Shown piece after piece: positions 26,741 to 38,645 of a stretch of 64,000 nt of DNA; position 1 is the stretch's first letter; the number at the start of each line of letters is the position of its first letter. The position numbers were made by a program, and so were the translations under genes. The notes beneath the pieces were generated by a model. That model was not told where the DNA came from. It saw nothing but the letters and a program-made list of their open reading frames with translations, and made no database searches. This stretch comes from Daedaleopsis sinensis. Lineage: Eukaryota > Basidiomycota > Agaricomycetes > Polyporales > Polyporaceae. The DNA lies in the NCBI GenBank assembly GCA_033807695.1, contig CM066307.1, positions 930,001 through 994,000 of the forward strand, read 5' to 3'.

Positions 26741-27960
26741 ATGTCGTCGCCGTACACTACCGCTTCCTTCGTCCTCCCCGATCTCCATGCCGTTACTCCT
26801 TTCAAGGGGTCCTTCAACCCACACTACGTTGAGGCGTCCGCCGAATCCTCCCAGTGGATCAACAGCTACCGTGTCCTGTCCGACAAGAAGCGTGCTTTCT
26901 TCCTACAGGGAGGCAGCGAGCTCCTATGCGCACATGCCTACCCATACGCCGACTATGAGCAATTCCGGACGACCTGCGACTTTGTCAACCTCCTCTTCAC
27001 CGTCGACGAGATCAGCGACGACCAGAACGAGAAGGGTGCGCACGAGACGGGCTTGACTTTCTACAACTCGATGCGTGACCTCAACTTCGACGACGGCACG
27101 ACACTATGCAAGATGACCAAGGAGTAAGCTTCGGGCTTGTCGATCCTCCATACGCCCGATTCTGACAATGCGGGCCGCCTACCAGGTTCACCCAGCGCCT
27201 CCTCAAGCGTTGCGGACCGCTCACTTACCGCCGATTCATCAAGCATTGTAAAGATTACATCGAGGCCGTCGCTCACGAGGCTGATCTCCGCGAACACGGC
27301 ACCGTCCTCGATCTCGACTCATACATCACCCTTCGCCGCGAGAACAGCGCGGTCCGCTTCTGCTTCGGCCTCGCTGGCTACGCCCTCGGCATCGACCTGC
27401 CCGACGAGGTCGTCGAGCACCCGGCGTTCATGGCTATGCACCTCTCCACAGTAGACATGGTCTGTTGGTCAAACGTAAGTCCGCGTTGTACGGCCGTCAT
27501 ATCGATTGGCTAACTTTCGTGCTGCTCTCCTCGTGCATCCGTCCGTGACACCCGCCGCCGTCGCTCCATGATCCGCCACCTTGTCACTCTCGCGCCACAG
27601 GATCTCTACTCGTACAACATGGAACAGGCAATGGGCCACACGACCAACAACGTGATGACTGTTCTCATGCACCACAAGGGGCTCGACATCCAAGGCGCGG
27701 CCGACTACGTCGGCGTGCACTTCAAGGGCCTCATTGACACGTTCCTCTCCGCCAAGCGCACCCTTCCCAGCTGGGGCCCCAAGATTGACGAAGAAGTGGC
27801 GCAGTACGCGATGGCGATGGAGACCTGGGTCATTGGCAACCTCAACTGGAGCTTCGAGACCCAGCGCTACTTTGGTCATGCCCGCCACGAGATCAAGCGC
27901 ACGCGCGTCGTCCACTTGACCCCCCGCCGTGTGGAGGAGTCATCGGATGACGAGGAGTGA
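26741..27960 (+). CDS. Sesquiterpene synthase 2 (class I terpene cyclase, paralogue of synthase 1)
   Basis: Three exons (26741-27123, 27186-27474, 27601-27960) give 343 aa. The Asp-rich motif is DEISDDQ (in [17 protein letters not shown]). The NSE motif is N plus DLYSYNMEQ across intron 2, and SFETQRYFG carries the RY pair. Introns sit at the same codons and phases as in synthase 1, but intron 2 is longer (126 bp against 66 bp). The two proteins are clearly related along their length (for example ASAESxxWxNxYxxxxxxxx, [20 protein letters not shown]), yet differ at many positions, so the duplication is not recent. The C-terminus is acidic (ESSDDEE). Substrate is very likely farnesyl diphosphate; product unknown. 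Confidence 0.94.
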
Positions 27961-28523
27961 AGTCGAGGTCAGTGGTCCGCGCCCGACTTCGCACTTCCCT
28001 ACAAATGGCTAACTCCCCCGCGCAGATGCCGCCACATCCAGGGACGAGTGGACCCTCAGTAGTGATGACCCTATCTCTGTCGAGAGGGTCGCAAAACATC
28101 TTCCTACGCAACACGACGGACTTTCACCCGCTATTTGCTTGCCATCCAGCTATCTATTCGCTAGTGTCCATTACTCGAACTTTAGATGTCCCGCTTCGTT
28201 CATGTAGCATAATTCTGACTCACTGAGCTCCCCTGACTCTCTTAGTACTCTTAGCTTGTGGTCAAGTACTGTATTGTCTTACTAGGCCTACGTTCGATAT
28301 ATCTAATAATATCACCGGCATGTACCTCGATTTTGCACGCGCCTGCATCAGACCGGTCACCGGCGTGAGAAAGGAATGGAGGGGCTGGGTTGAACAGCCG
28401 ATGCATTCACCGAGTCCGCTAAAATCAAGCAATGTACAGTTGGATGTAACGCTACAGATGCCAATTTCCGGTGTGGTCCGTGGTGGGATGGCTTCTCAGT
28501 CCCGTGCGACGTCCAGCCCATAA
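27961..28523. other. Convergent intergenic region
   Basis: This segment lies between the stop of terpene synthase 2 (plus) and the stop of MET2 (minus), so it should hold both 3' UTRs and terminators. No gene was seen. Confidence 0.5.
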
Positions 28524-30021
28524 TTACCATCTAGTGATATCAGCCTCCGCTTCTCCGAACATGCTCGTCTTCTTTATCGAGAAGTCTTCGGTGGGTGTCT
28601 CCGAAACCAAGTCTCCTGTCTCCGAAAGATAGTACTCCGGGAACTCGCGTCTGAGATAGCCGAGGATGTGCCTGTTAATGAGTTCAAACTCGAGCAGGAA
28701 ACCGTCGTGCCCCTCTGGCGACGGAATCATGACAAGCTCCGACCCCGGGATTCCATCTGCGATCTCGCGCTGCTCAGAAGGCATGAACAACCCGTCCGAT
28801 TGGATGCCAATTACAAGCGCGCGCGGCGGCTCGGTCCCAAGAACCCGACGAAGCGCCACGTCTTCGTCCTCGTCCGATGCGAGCAGCCGGCCGCGGGCGA
28901 CGTCGTGCGTGTCCAGCTTGCGCGTGATGTGGATGTAGCAGTTGGCATCGAAGCGGGAGGTGAACTTGTCGCCCTGGTACCGGAGGTAGGACTGTGCGGA
29001 GAAGATGGGTGGGAGGGGAGGCGACGGGGGGGACTCCAGCGCGCGCTCCGCTGCGCTCGCTCTCTCGCTAGTCCGCGGGGTAGACGGAAGCGACTGCGAG
29101 CTCCGTAGCCCGTCATTGTGCGCCGCGGCAAGCGTGCGGTCCGCCGAGGGCTGCGCGGGCGACAGGGGAGGGGTCAGCACACCGTGCTCGCTACGACTCG
29201 GGGCGGGCTTCTGCGGTTTGCGGCCGAAACGGCGTTCGAACGAGTCTCTAGAGCGGTAGGTGAGCAACGCCGCCATGCGCGCTGCGGCGAGCCCGGAGGC
29301 AGGCTGTGCGTCGTAGTACCCGTCCTGATAGCTGGGGTCGCTGTAGATGCTCTGGCGCTGGGCTTCGCCCCAACTGATGCACCAGGCTGAATGGCGGGCG
29401 GATGTCGCAATGGGGATGATTCTCCGGATGTATCCAGGCGGGGTGCAGAGGGGCCACTCCAAGACGGCCATTCCTCCCATGGAGCCGCCGATTACGACTG
29501 CAACAGAGTTCACGCCCAGGTAGTCTAGGACGACCTTGTGGATCCTATACAAATTACAACCCTCAATTAAGTCTGGACATAGGGGGTATGCTCGCCGTAC
29601 ACTCACCGAACATCATCGCGGATCGTCGTGAGCGGAAATTCGGGCCCATATGGCTTCCCCGTATCGGGGTTGAGCGTCACAGGCGACGCTGAGCCGTAAG
29701 GCGAACCCATCGTATTGGCACAGAAAATGAAGTAGCGGCTAGCATCGAATGCCTTGCCGCGGCCCATGAGGGGACCCCACCTGGATGACGGTAAGTTACG
29801 ATTGAACAGCGCAACGCCCGAATGTGAACTGCGTACCAATCCTCCACATCTGAGCTGCCTGTGAAAGCGTGACAGATGATCATCACATTATCTTTCGTCC
29901 GGTTCAGGGTACCCCATGTCTTGTATGCGATCGGGGCGTTTCTAATGGTGTGACCCGATTCTAAAGTAAAGGAAGGAACGTGGAAGACGCTCTGGTCTAA
30001 GAGCTCCGTGAATTGAGACAT
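28524..30021 (-). CDS. MET2: Homoserine O-acetyltransferase (alpha/beta hydrolase)
   Basis: Three exons are read leftward from ATG at 30021 (MSQFTELLDQSVFHVPSFTL) to TAA at 28524. The first gives IAYKTWGTLNRTKDNVMIIC and HAFTGSSDVEDW. The second gives WGPLMGRGKAFDASRYFIFC and ANTMGSPYGSASP. The third contains the nucleophile elbow GGSMGGMAVLEW with the catalytic Ser, followed by ATSARHSAWCISWGEAQRQS. The acid is in QSDGLFMP and the base in SPEGHDGFLLEF. A Ser/Pro-rich insertion of about 90 residues between PQKPAPSRSEHG and SAQSYLRYQG lies in the lid region, as in other fungal Met2 proteins. The enzyme transfers acetyl from acetyl-CoA to L-homoserine in methionine biosynthesis. A GTG codon just upstream of the ATG is not used as start. 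Confidence 0.94.
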
Positions 30022-30399
30022 CAGGGGCGCTAGCAGCACAGAGGAGGACCTGAACGAGCGAGGAGGCTCGTCGTGGCCTGGATGCCTTGCTGAAGTACTA
30101 AATGCGAGAAGTATGAACGTAAAATAAGAGTCGTAGATGCAGAAGTCTTGAGGTCGTTCGTGGTTCTTCAGGTCGAGTTGTGACTAAGGCTGAGTCAATT
30201 GCGTCGCTTAGAGCCCGGATCAGGACATATAGGCGCTACGTAATTGCCCGTAAAAGGAATCCTTCTGGTCGCTACTGGGTTGCTATCAACCACCAGCTGG
30301 GACACCTTACTTCCGCAGTACGCGCTGCTGGCGGCTCCAGTGGTAGGTTTATGCTCTATCTAGACACATTTCGGATGTTAATGAATTTGTAGCAGTAAG
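30022..30399. promoter_or_regulatory. Divergent promoter region, MET2 and SDR
   Basis: MET2 starts leftward at 30021 and the dehydrogenase rightward at 30400. A 70-codon open frame at 30180-30392 begins with GTG and was not accepted as a gene. Confidence 0.5.
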
Positions 30400-31548
30400 A
30401 TGGACACTATCACTGGGCTCCTCGAGTCCGTGAGGGCTACCGCGACGCGCAACCGTCCGGTACTCATCAGTATTGCCGTCCTGCTCATCGCCCACCGTCT
30501 ATGGCGCCTCCGCCAGCGACGCTCGCGAAGTCTTCCCTGGCACAAGGAGCGCGTTCTAGTGGTTGGCGCCTCAAGCGGTATTGGCCGCTCCGTTGCGCAC
30601 GAGTACGCTGCCAAAGGGGCTCGGGTGTGCGTCGTGGGCCGCCGGGAACGCGAGCTGCACACGGTCGCGGACGAATGCGCAAGCCTCTCGCCGTCTCCCG
30701 CCGGGGACCCTGCCCGGGTACTCCCCGTGGTGGCCGATTTCAGCGACGCCGCGGACATGCTCGCCGTCCGGGACAAGGTGGAAGAGCGTACGTCCCACGG
30801 TCTGCTTCTCTCGGGACTTCGAGGCTGCAACTGACCGGGCTGTCGAATCTTATCGCAGAATGGGGCGGGCTGGACACACTCATCGTCTGCGCGGGGGTCT
30901 CTGCGCTCCGCCCGCTGCTCGAGGTCGCAGGGCTAGAGCGCGTGGGCGGTGCTTTCGTCCCACCCAAAGTGGACGTCAGTGGGGTGCAGCGTACCGTCGC
31001 TGCGGCGAGCGCCACAATTCAGGGAAACTATCTCGGCCCTCTCGTGTGTGCCGTGACATTCGTCAGTGGCATTCACTCTTTTATCCGGCGCAGCACCCAT
31101 GCCTGACTGCGTGTTTGTTCTGTAGATACCATTCTTGTCAGCGACCTCAACATCCCCGAGCATCTTGCTCGTGTCGTCCCTGGCAGCGGTCGTCGCCGCT
31201 CCCACGAGGTCCCTGTACGCTTCCTCGAAGGCCTCATCGCTCCTATTGTACCAGTCTCTTGCGATCGAGCACCCTTCAATCGCGTTCTCGTACCTGATCC
31301 CTAGCACCGTTGAAGGCGACTTCCGGGCTTCGGCAGTGGACGGAGGTCAGGTTCGCGAGGCAGATCCTAACAAGCACGGACTGAAACGGGTAGATGTCGC
31401 CAGGAGGTGCATTGAAGCGATTGACAGGAAGGAGAAAATCGTGTTCATGCCGGCCTGGTACGGACGAGTTGGGCATTTTGGGTATTGGTTTGCACCCTCG
31501 GTGATCGAGCGGATGGCCAGTAGGAAGTACAATTTTGCCTCGAACTGA
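30400..31548 (+). CDS. Short-chain dehydrogenase/reductase with N-terminal membrane anchor
   Basis: Three exons. The N-terminus MDTITGLLESVRATATRNRP is followed by a hydrophobic helix (VLISIAVLLIAHRLW), suggesting ER-membrane anchoring. The Rossmann cofactor loop is VLVVGASSGIGRSVAHEYAA, with an Arg-rich stretch (VVGRRERE) after strand 2 that favours NADP(H). After intron 1 (GTACGT...CGCAG) come LDTLIVCAGVSA and ATIQGNYLGPLVC; after intron 2 come ILLVSSLAAVVA and the active-site YASSK (YxxxK). The C-terminal part (YLIPSTVEGDFRASAV, then RVDVARRCIEAIDR) is typical of DHRS7-like or 3-ketosphinganine-reductase-like SDRs. The precise substrate is unknown. Both introns keep the frame. Confidence 0.88.
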
Positions 31549-31682
31549 CCGATCCTTATCTGAATCCGTGAGGGTTCAGCGTTTGTAATGAATCAAGATG
31601 CTATTGAGACGGTCGAGCCGTAAAGGCAGTCTCGTAAATAGTGTGTTCAAGATCCGAGCATGCCTTCGCCACTTGTCCGCAA

Positions 31683-32600
31683 TTAGATGACTCTCCGCTC
31701 ACAGCGGGTCTCGTTGTGCACGCCTTCGCAGTTGATATCACAGTACGGCACTGCGCACCGTTTGCATTTGTATTTTCCCCAGTAACCGCAGACGGAGCAC
31801 AGTAGTCGAGGCGGCTCGCGAGAGTTTGGGGCCACAGCCCTCAGGTACGTCGGCACGTCGGGGGGCATGTGCTCAATGCCCTGACGGTGACCGGACCACG
31901 GCAAGAAAAACCCAAGTCAAGGAGAGTCAGGTCGACAGATGACAAGGGGCCCCATGACAGGGCAGATATGCATGAAGATGGATATGTGGCAGCGGTTCGC
32001 CGTAGCGGGTAAACGTGATCGGTTTGCGGTAGACAAGACAGGGCATCGATGCAGGGATGAGCGGACGAGAAATATCATGAGTGGACCTGGAATTCTCACC
32101 GACTCGTCGAGCAGCACGCTTAGATTTTTCTTGTAGAGTATGGCGGTGCGGACATTCATCGTCGCCTTTTTGGGCTTCTTCCCATCCCAATGCCGCTTGT
32201 CCGAAATCGTGGCCTGGCGCGCTCGGCCTTTAGTCGACCGACCACCGGGCGCAACGCCCTCCTCGTCGTCGTCAAGGTCCCCGCCTGCGCCCGAGGTTGC
32301 CCCAGCCCCGGCAGGTTCGGAATAGTTGGAGCGCTGTGGGATTCGATTGGATGAAGAAGTTTGTTTGTAGGCAACAGTCAACACCAGGACCCAGTGCTGA
32401 GCGGCTCGGACAATTAAATGGTCTGACACGCACCTCAAGCTCATCAAGATGCCTTTTCGTGCGCTTCGCAATGACGTCGGGGTCGAGGAGGCCACTCGGA
32501 TTCTGCGCCTGGCGAGCAGCTGAAACGAACTTAATGAGCGGCTGAAACACGTGTGCAGATGACTTTTCGAACACGTACGCTGCCGTCTTGCTGGGGGCAT
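31683..32600 (-). CDS. VPS71: HIT-zinc-finger subunit of SWR1 chromatin remodeller (Vps71/Swc6, ZNHIT1-like)
   Basis: Minus-strand gene with a tiny first exon: ATG at 32600 encodes MPPARRQ, then intron GTACGTG...TTTCAG, then PARQAQNPSGLLDPDVIAKR and TKRHLDELE. The third exon has an acidic stretch and SDKRHWDGKKPKKATMNVRT, AILYKKNLSVLLDES. The last exon has GIEHMPPDVPTYLRAVAPNS and the HIT zinc finger LCSVCGYWGKYKCKRCAVPY, CDINCEGVHNETRC, ending at 31683. The order (basic N-terminus, YKKNLxxLLDE, YLxAxxxPS, HIT finger ending ETRC) matches ZNHIT1/Vps71, a nuclear subunit needed for H2A.Z deposition. The other frame over exon 1 is also open, but lacks an ATG. Confidence 0.88.
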
Positions 32601-34620
32601 TGGCAGTCGGAGCCGCTTTCACCGTGGCAGACGCGGTCGAGGTGCAAGGTTGCGCATAGCCTCGAAGCCCCCGGTCGCTTTCAGTCCGTGACCCACGTCA
32701 TCTTAAGCGCCTCCTCCATGCGCTTCCCAGATAGGAAGGGGTCCTATTCACCTTCGCGCGCCTACTGCCCCACTGCTCCCACGACAACACCATCCTTCGA
32801 TGTAACCCTATCCTCCTCGCGCCCTAAAGACAGGAGAAAATGGAGCTGTATGACACGCTCTATTTACCCTAAAGTTGAGGTCACCGCTACTAGCTCCGTT
32901 GCAGGTATGCGTCGCCACGAACATGTCAATTGTTGTCATTACATGGACTCTAGGCAGGCCTCGTCCTCGTCCAAATGAACAAGGCGTTACGCTCATGATT
33001 ACTTCCCCTCAGGAAGACCTGAAAAAAGGTCTTCATTTTGATGGGAGGCGTGCCGGGTGGATACTCTCCGGCACCGTTCCCGACGAGCCTTAGTCCGCTA
33101 TCAATTGTAGATGATGGAAAGCTGCATGAATCCGAGGTCCAGCGTTGACGCACAGCTCTGTGAAGATGACAAGGAACTTAAACAAGGGTCAAAGCGCTGA
33201 ATAAAAATAACATACTCCCTGTGTCAACATTCAACAAGACCTCATCCTTCAATGGCTAAAGGCAGCCCCTTCCCAACACAGTGCTACATTCGAACAGGGT
33301 TAAACTCTGGTGGGTACTGCGTTGATGTGCCACATAGGTGCTCCTACACGCCGCACACAAATCGTCATAGGACACGAATGGCAGTCAGAAGGCCTGCCGT
33401 CGACGTCGAGCCCGTTACTTCTCGGATCTCAGCCAGACCCTGACCCTCTTGTGGCCCAGGGACTGCCCAGAACCTACAGAGTCACTATTGGCGCGAACAG
33501 CACGAGGTGGAGAATCGTTGACGAGGACGCCTTCCCTCAAGAGATCCACGGCCGGTTTGATCAGGGAGATGCAGGGAGAACAACGACTCATGCAAGCTGA
33601 TCCTTCTCGAACCGCGGCAGAATGTCGCACCCGCTTCACTTCGTCTGTCTACGGTGCTCCTCTCCTCCTCCTCTCCTCCGACTCGAAGCCCGCCGCCGGT
33701 CCAATCGGCATGTCCTGACCCTGGCGACCCTGCCCATCCGTCCCAGCACAGTCAGCCTGTCAGCTCAACGCACGAATCTCCGAGTCTCAAGGAGACACAC
33801 AGCGTCAGCAGCTCCCCGTTGCCGTCGCGGTCGTCATCTGTTGGGCCACCCGGGCCCGGGTATGCGACTACCCGTGCAGCGAGGTGGAGTGGCCAGCCAT
33901 GCACCTGTACCAAGTCATACACTGTGCTCGACTTCTTGATTAAAGGCATGCATGCATGAATGCTGCGGTCGTCCGAGACGTAGACAGCGGCACGCTAGTA
34001 TCTCGACGGTGACATCCGAGTCATGCAGCATGTGTTCTGGCCGCGAAATGGTCAGCCAATTTCTATCAATGCGACACACTGGCTAACGCGTACCATCCCG
34101 CAGTACACCTTCGCACTGCTGTCAGGCCTCACAGGCATGACAACCAGGCGATGTTCATGTGCGAACAGAATAGGTGGTTCTGAGCGACATGTCAATGAGC
34201 GCCGATTCAGAAAAGCCACGCTGACCGCGACACTGTCTCGATTTGAGCCCCATCTCGACCTCTCGCATCTGGAGTGTACAAGAAGAACTCACTGGACATC
34301 GTCACTGGCATGGAAGACGTGACGCAACGCTGTCCCATACGTTCGATCGAGCAAGGGCAGTGCAGGAGACTACAATAATGCTATATTCACAAGAAGTTCG
34401 GTATAACATATCATTGACACACACGGGTAACGTTAGTAGCACCAGAATATACGGCGGAGAAGGGCCCCCCAGCCGGGGTCAGTGTAGCAGGTCAGAGCAC
34501 GGCATCCCACAGCACTGGGACAATTAGCGGACAATAGGTCCATGAGGGGCAGGAACCTGACGAGAGTTCGTGATGGTCGTCGGAGCTGTCGTGAAGGGTA
34601 GGGCAGTATCGGAATGGCGA
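32601..34620. other. 2-kb stretch without a convincing gene
   Basis: One weak candidate lies at about 33325-33600 on plus (see findings), where the translation has a plausible run GLPRTYRVTIGANSTRWRIV. It has no recognised domain. The remainder shows only short random frames. Confidence 0.4.
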
Positions 34621-37079
34621 TCATGCGGAGACCGTTACTGGTTCCTTCTTTTCATCGGGCTCTGACGACACCGAGTCGGTCTCCGTCTCCACAAGACCCA
34701 TCTGGGAGGTGTCGTAGCCGTGTTCTTCGAGGTACTCGCGGAACTACGCGCGACGACATGGTCAGTGATGTGAGCGTGCGTAGTCCCTGCATGACATACC
34801 TTACGGTCCTCCTCGGACATACCGTCATGCGAGAGCGGGCGGATGAAGAAGAAAGTGATGAGAGCGCTGAGAACAGCGATGCCTACGTCAAGTCGACTGG
34901 CATTAGTAAGTTACACCAGTGAGCTGAGCTGGGCCAGCATACCACTTCCAATCCAGAAAGGACCAGTGTTGCCGATGTTCGGCTCATCCGGGTGAAGCTT
35001 CTGGAATTCTGCGAGACACTAGTAAGTGTGATGCGCCGGGAGAGATTTACTCGAATACAACTGACTAAGGACGATAGCCGGCCAAGCTGGATTCGGGATA
35101 ATCATCAGTGAGAAACCTGTGGGGATAGGTCGACACTAGAGCGTACCCCATGTGCCAGCGAAAGCGCCAATTTTTCCAACGGCGGCGGCAATGCCGTAGA
35201 ACTGGCCACGGACAGCGGTAGGGCCGCTCTTGGCTGCAAGCATACCAAGACAGTTTCCAGGACCAAGTTCGCCGAAGCTGAGGAAAATACCGTAGACAAC
35301 CTGGGGGTGTTCGGGTCAGATCAAGACTGAACACCGACAAGACTACGAGGCTGCGTACAGCGAAGGCCGCGATGTGGTGGGTCAACTGGATGTAGAGACC
35401 ACTCATGATGAATCCAATGATTGCCTGAGAGATGAGGCCGGCGATCTGACAGGTGATTGATCAGTCATGGTCGTACTAACCACGCGCTGTGTGCGCACCA
35501 TGGTGTTCTTGGGCCCGAGATAGTCGACAACAAACGCGCCAATGACGGTTCCAGGAATATAGAACAAGCTTTGGAAAGGTCAGATAAGTCTTAGAACAAC
35601 GATCCGCGACTTACTTGATGACGACCGACCAGCCGAAAACGACTGACAACGATTGATTACCACCGGTGATGCTGGAAGGCTCAATGTTAGCCAAATGTGA
35701 GGCCTTGAGGTCCAACTGGTACAGTAACTCACGCATCCGTGACCAGGGACGAGTAGATGCCGAACTAGAGTTCGTATGAATAGGGAAGTTAAGCACGGAA
35801 TACTCACGACACGACTTACGGGGTACCTGGAAGCAACGAGGGTGGGTCAGGATATCCCCTCAAGATACGAGTTATGGTACTTACACGATGAAATCGTAGA
35901 GGAACCAGGCAGCCGAGATTGCGGCAAGTCTGACCCAGTAACGGCGGATGATCAAGAGGTAAGGTATCTTGCCGCGAACCATAGCACCTTCCTTGTACCG
36001 AGTAGGCTCTTCCATACGAAGTCGCCAGATCAGAACGGCGAGCGCAGGGATGACACCAAGCCCAAGCGAGATGCGCCATACGGCGCGCAGGTGGTTCTCG
36101 CCGAAAATCCAGAAGAGCACCAACGGGACAAACGCAGCGACCACGAAACCAACGTCGATCATTGTGTCTGTCATACCGGGTCCAGAGCCGTCAGTGCTCA
36201 CACCATCAGAGAAAAGCGCACATATGCATGAGATGACGCACTTGTGGCGAGCGCGAACCAGCGGTGTTGGGCGTTCTTGCTGATACCAGGCTCCTCAGAC
36301 TGCTCCGACGCAGCGACGGAACCGCAGGGGTACTCCGCGCCGACACCGATGCCGAGCAAGAAGCTACGTATGCGGCACGTCGTGAGCAATGACCGCTCCA
36401 ATTTCGTGTGAACAGTTGGAGGAGCACGCACCGACATGCGCTCAGCATCGCAAGCATGCCGTTGATGCTGTGGTGCGCGCCGGAGGAGGCGGCGGACAGG
36501 CCTGAGAATAGCGCGACAATGCCGGTCGCAGTCATCTGAACGTAACGCCGTCTGCTTTTTATGGCCGGTAGACGTGGGGCGAGCGGTGCTCACCATGCCG
36601 AACTTGCGCCCAAGCTTATCGGACAGGTAGCCGAAGACGAGCATACCGACAACCGTTCCGGCGAACGCAAGACTTGAGAGAGTCGTGCTGTAGTTCTTGC
36701 TGATTGCATCTCCGTATATGCGCTTCAGGACTATCGGTAGACGCAGCGTGAAGAACTGGAGGGACGGTTTGAAGCAAAGAGATACGAACGGGTGTTCACT
36801 GTTCGAGGAAGGCGTCAAGACCGTCAGCTCCTGCTCCGAGGTCGCTTGTTTGGGTCACACGCACCAGCACCGATGACACTATTAGCGTAACCTGTTGGAT
36901 TGCTCAGAACGACGTCGATCGCACCACCAGACTGCAGCTTACCATCTGAGAAGAGAGCCGTCCCACAACTTTTTTGGATAGATCTGAGCTGCATTGTTCC
37001 GAACGCCAGGGTGAAAGAGAACGCACGCGAATATGAGGGAGACCTGGGAGAGGCGGGGCTTTCTGTATGCCTCGGACAT
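34621..37079 (-). CDS. GIT1: MFS permease of the Git1 type (glycerophosphoinositol/glycerophosphodiester or phosphate uptake)
   Basis: A gene of about 12 exons from ATG at 37079 to TGA at 34621. The first exon ([18 protein letters not shown]) splices to CGTALFSDG and then YANSVIG; both small joins keep frame. Later parts are [40 protein letters not shown] (MFS signature with DKLGRK), [79 protein letters not shown] and [19 protein letters not shown]. The tail has [16 protein letters not shown] and ends in KKEPVTVSA. Twelve membrane segments are expected. The AEYPCGS...SEQSEEPG phrase separates the Git1 group from Pho84. Known members import glycerophosphoinositol or glycerophosphocholine at the plasma membrane, often under phosphate control. 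A TATA-like site lies about 90 bp upstream. Confidence 0.9.
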
Positions 37080-38149
37080 CGTCTAGTCTACGCGCGCGGC
37101 GGGGAAGACAGCGAGAGGATGGGCGAGGAGGACGGGAAGGTCGGGGCATGTGGAGAGTACGGGGTGGGTATATAAGTGTTCACCGTATGGAGATCTGAGT
37201 ATCTGACATGCCAACATGCCTGATTGATGGCGGCCGTATCGAGCTCCGTTCCTGCCCAACTGATCTCGCGCCCTGCGCACGTTCGTCTCCCCCACTGGTC
37301 CTCCCGACTGTATACGCCTATGTATACTACCTGCAACGGGCGTACGCCCATCCTGGCTCGCTTTCTTCCTACGCTGTCGAGCACCATGCACACGAGCTCC
37401 AGCCGTCCAGCCTCGGACCTCCTATCTCTCACTTATCCCAAGACATCTCGTGCGATCCTGTTGTTGTGATCCTCATCGCGCGCTCGTACATTCGACCAGG
37501 TTAGCGATATCATTGTTTCGTAAGTCGTTGCTCCGGACAAATGGTTCGGGACGGATAGAACGTTTGAGCGTTGTGAATATCATACGAATAACAGGACAAT
37601 ATTGCGGAAATGGTCTCACCCAGACGATCCCTCCCGGGTCAACCATCGAGAGCGTACCTGACACAATGAAGCCGAAGCATGCCGGGCCACTTCCACGTAC
37701 ACGTGTTACCGCAGGGCTACACACCGTGTACTGCCCATGGTCGACTGGTCTGTGACAGAACTCTGCGGTCATGCTACGCTGCCAGTGGCCAACCGATTTG
37801 GTAGGAAGCATCGGAACGCTGACCGGTCAATTATCCTCCGAATATCAATCGAGGGTGTGGATAGGCTCTAGAACGACCCCGTGTGTGCCCATGCCCACAG
37901 GTACCTGAGACACTGGACGGATAGAGTTTGAGAACACCGCAGCTTGCAAGTTGCGCAACGCGGGGAATCTATCTTCGACGGTGCCACACCGCGTTCTTCC
38001 ACCCACCTCCGTCTTCCAAGTTCCCATTGCCCAGTCGGACGTCGCATTGCAGTCGCGCACGGAAGGAACAGCGATTCAGAAAAGGCCAATTGATACAAGT
38101 TAAAAAGGTCGGCAAAACGTTGGTAGCAGGCAGAAGACGCGGGGCGATT
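37080..38149. other. Intergenic region upstream of GIT1
   Basis: This stretch separates the leftward GIT1 start from the leftward SEM1 stop. It carries a TATA-like site at 37169-37175 and no recognisable gene. Confidence 0.5.
37169..37175 (-). promoter_or_regulatory. TATA box-like element of GIT1
   Basis: On the minus strand TTATATA sits about 90 bp upstream of the GIT1 ATG at 37079. Position is right for a core promoter; the start site itself is not visible. Confidence 0.5.
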
Positions 38150-38645
38150 TCAGTGCTGCATAGGCTCCGCGCCACCCCCGTTCCCCTTCTTCTTCGCCAG
38201 CTCGTTTCTGTCGACGACTGTCAGTGGCGAGCAGCACAGAGCACGAGGGCGCGGGGCGCACCTTAGCTGCACGCTGAAATCGTCCTCGATGTCGTCGTCG
38301 TCCCAGTTGTCCTCCCACAGCTTGTCCCCGCCCGACTTCGCCGCGCCGGGCGCGGTGCCGCCCAAGTGCGCGAGATCCGTCTGCGAGTCGTCCCAGTCTG
38401 GAGCAAAGCCACCCTATCAGTATCACAGCCCGTGTGCCGTACGCAGCGCGTCCTTTCCAGCGTTGTGCGGAGGGCGAGGCTGAGATGGGGGGACGCGCAC
38501 GCGGGTACTCACCGGCTACAGCGAACTCTTCAAACTCATCGTCCTCCTCCAGAACCCCCAGATGGGGAACGTCGTCATCTTTGGTGTGTTCGACGGCGGC
38601 GGAGGTGCTCTGGACTGGCTGAGATGTAGAGGCAGAGGAAGACAT
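38150..38645 (-). CDS. SEM1: 26S proteasome lid subunit Sem1/DSS1
   Basis: Three exons from ATG at 38645 give about 108 aa. Exon 1 has MSSSASTSQPVQSTSAAVEH and the acidic stretch LGVLEEDDEFEEFAVA. Exon 2 has DWDDSQTDLAHLGG and KLWEDNWDDDDIEDDFSVQL. Exon 3 has NELAKKKGNGGGAEPMQH, ending at 38150. The two acid/aromatic blocks (EFEEF...DW and LWEDNWDDDDxEDDFSxQLR) followed by a C-terminal helix are the DSS1 signature. The protein is an intrinsically disordered acidic linker in the proteasome lid, the TREX-2 mRNA export complex and BRCA2-type repair complexes. It is somewhat longer than yeast Sem1 because of the Ser-rich N-terminus and the Gly/Ala insertion between the two blocks. Confidence 0.95.

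Noticed and set aside
28668..29108. Open frames on the plus strand across MET2
   Set aside because: Antisense shadows of the MET2 coding sequence, which has clear active-site motifs on minus.
30180..30392. 70-codon frame between MET2 and the SDR
   Set aside because: Starts with GTG, basic random-looking translation; the segment is better explained as a divergent promoter.
30501..31297. Two long alternative plus-strand frames over the SDR gene
   Set aside because: They are shadows of the true SDR frame, which carries the GASSGIG and YASSK motifs and proper introns.
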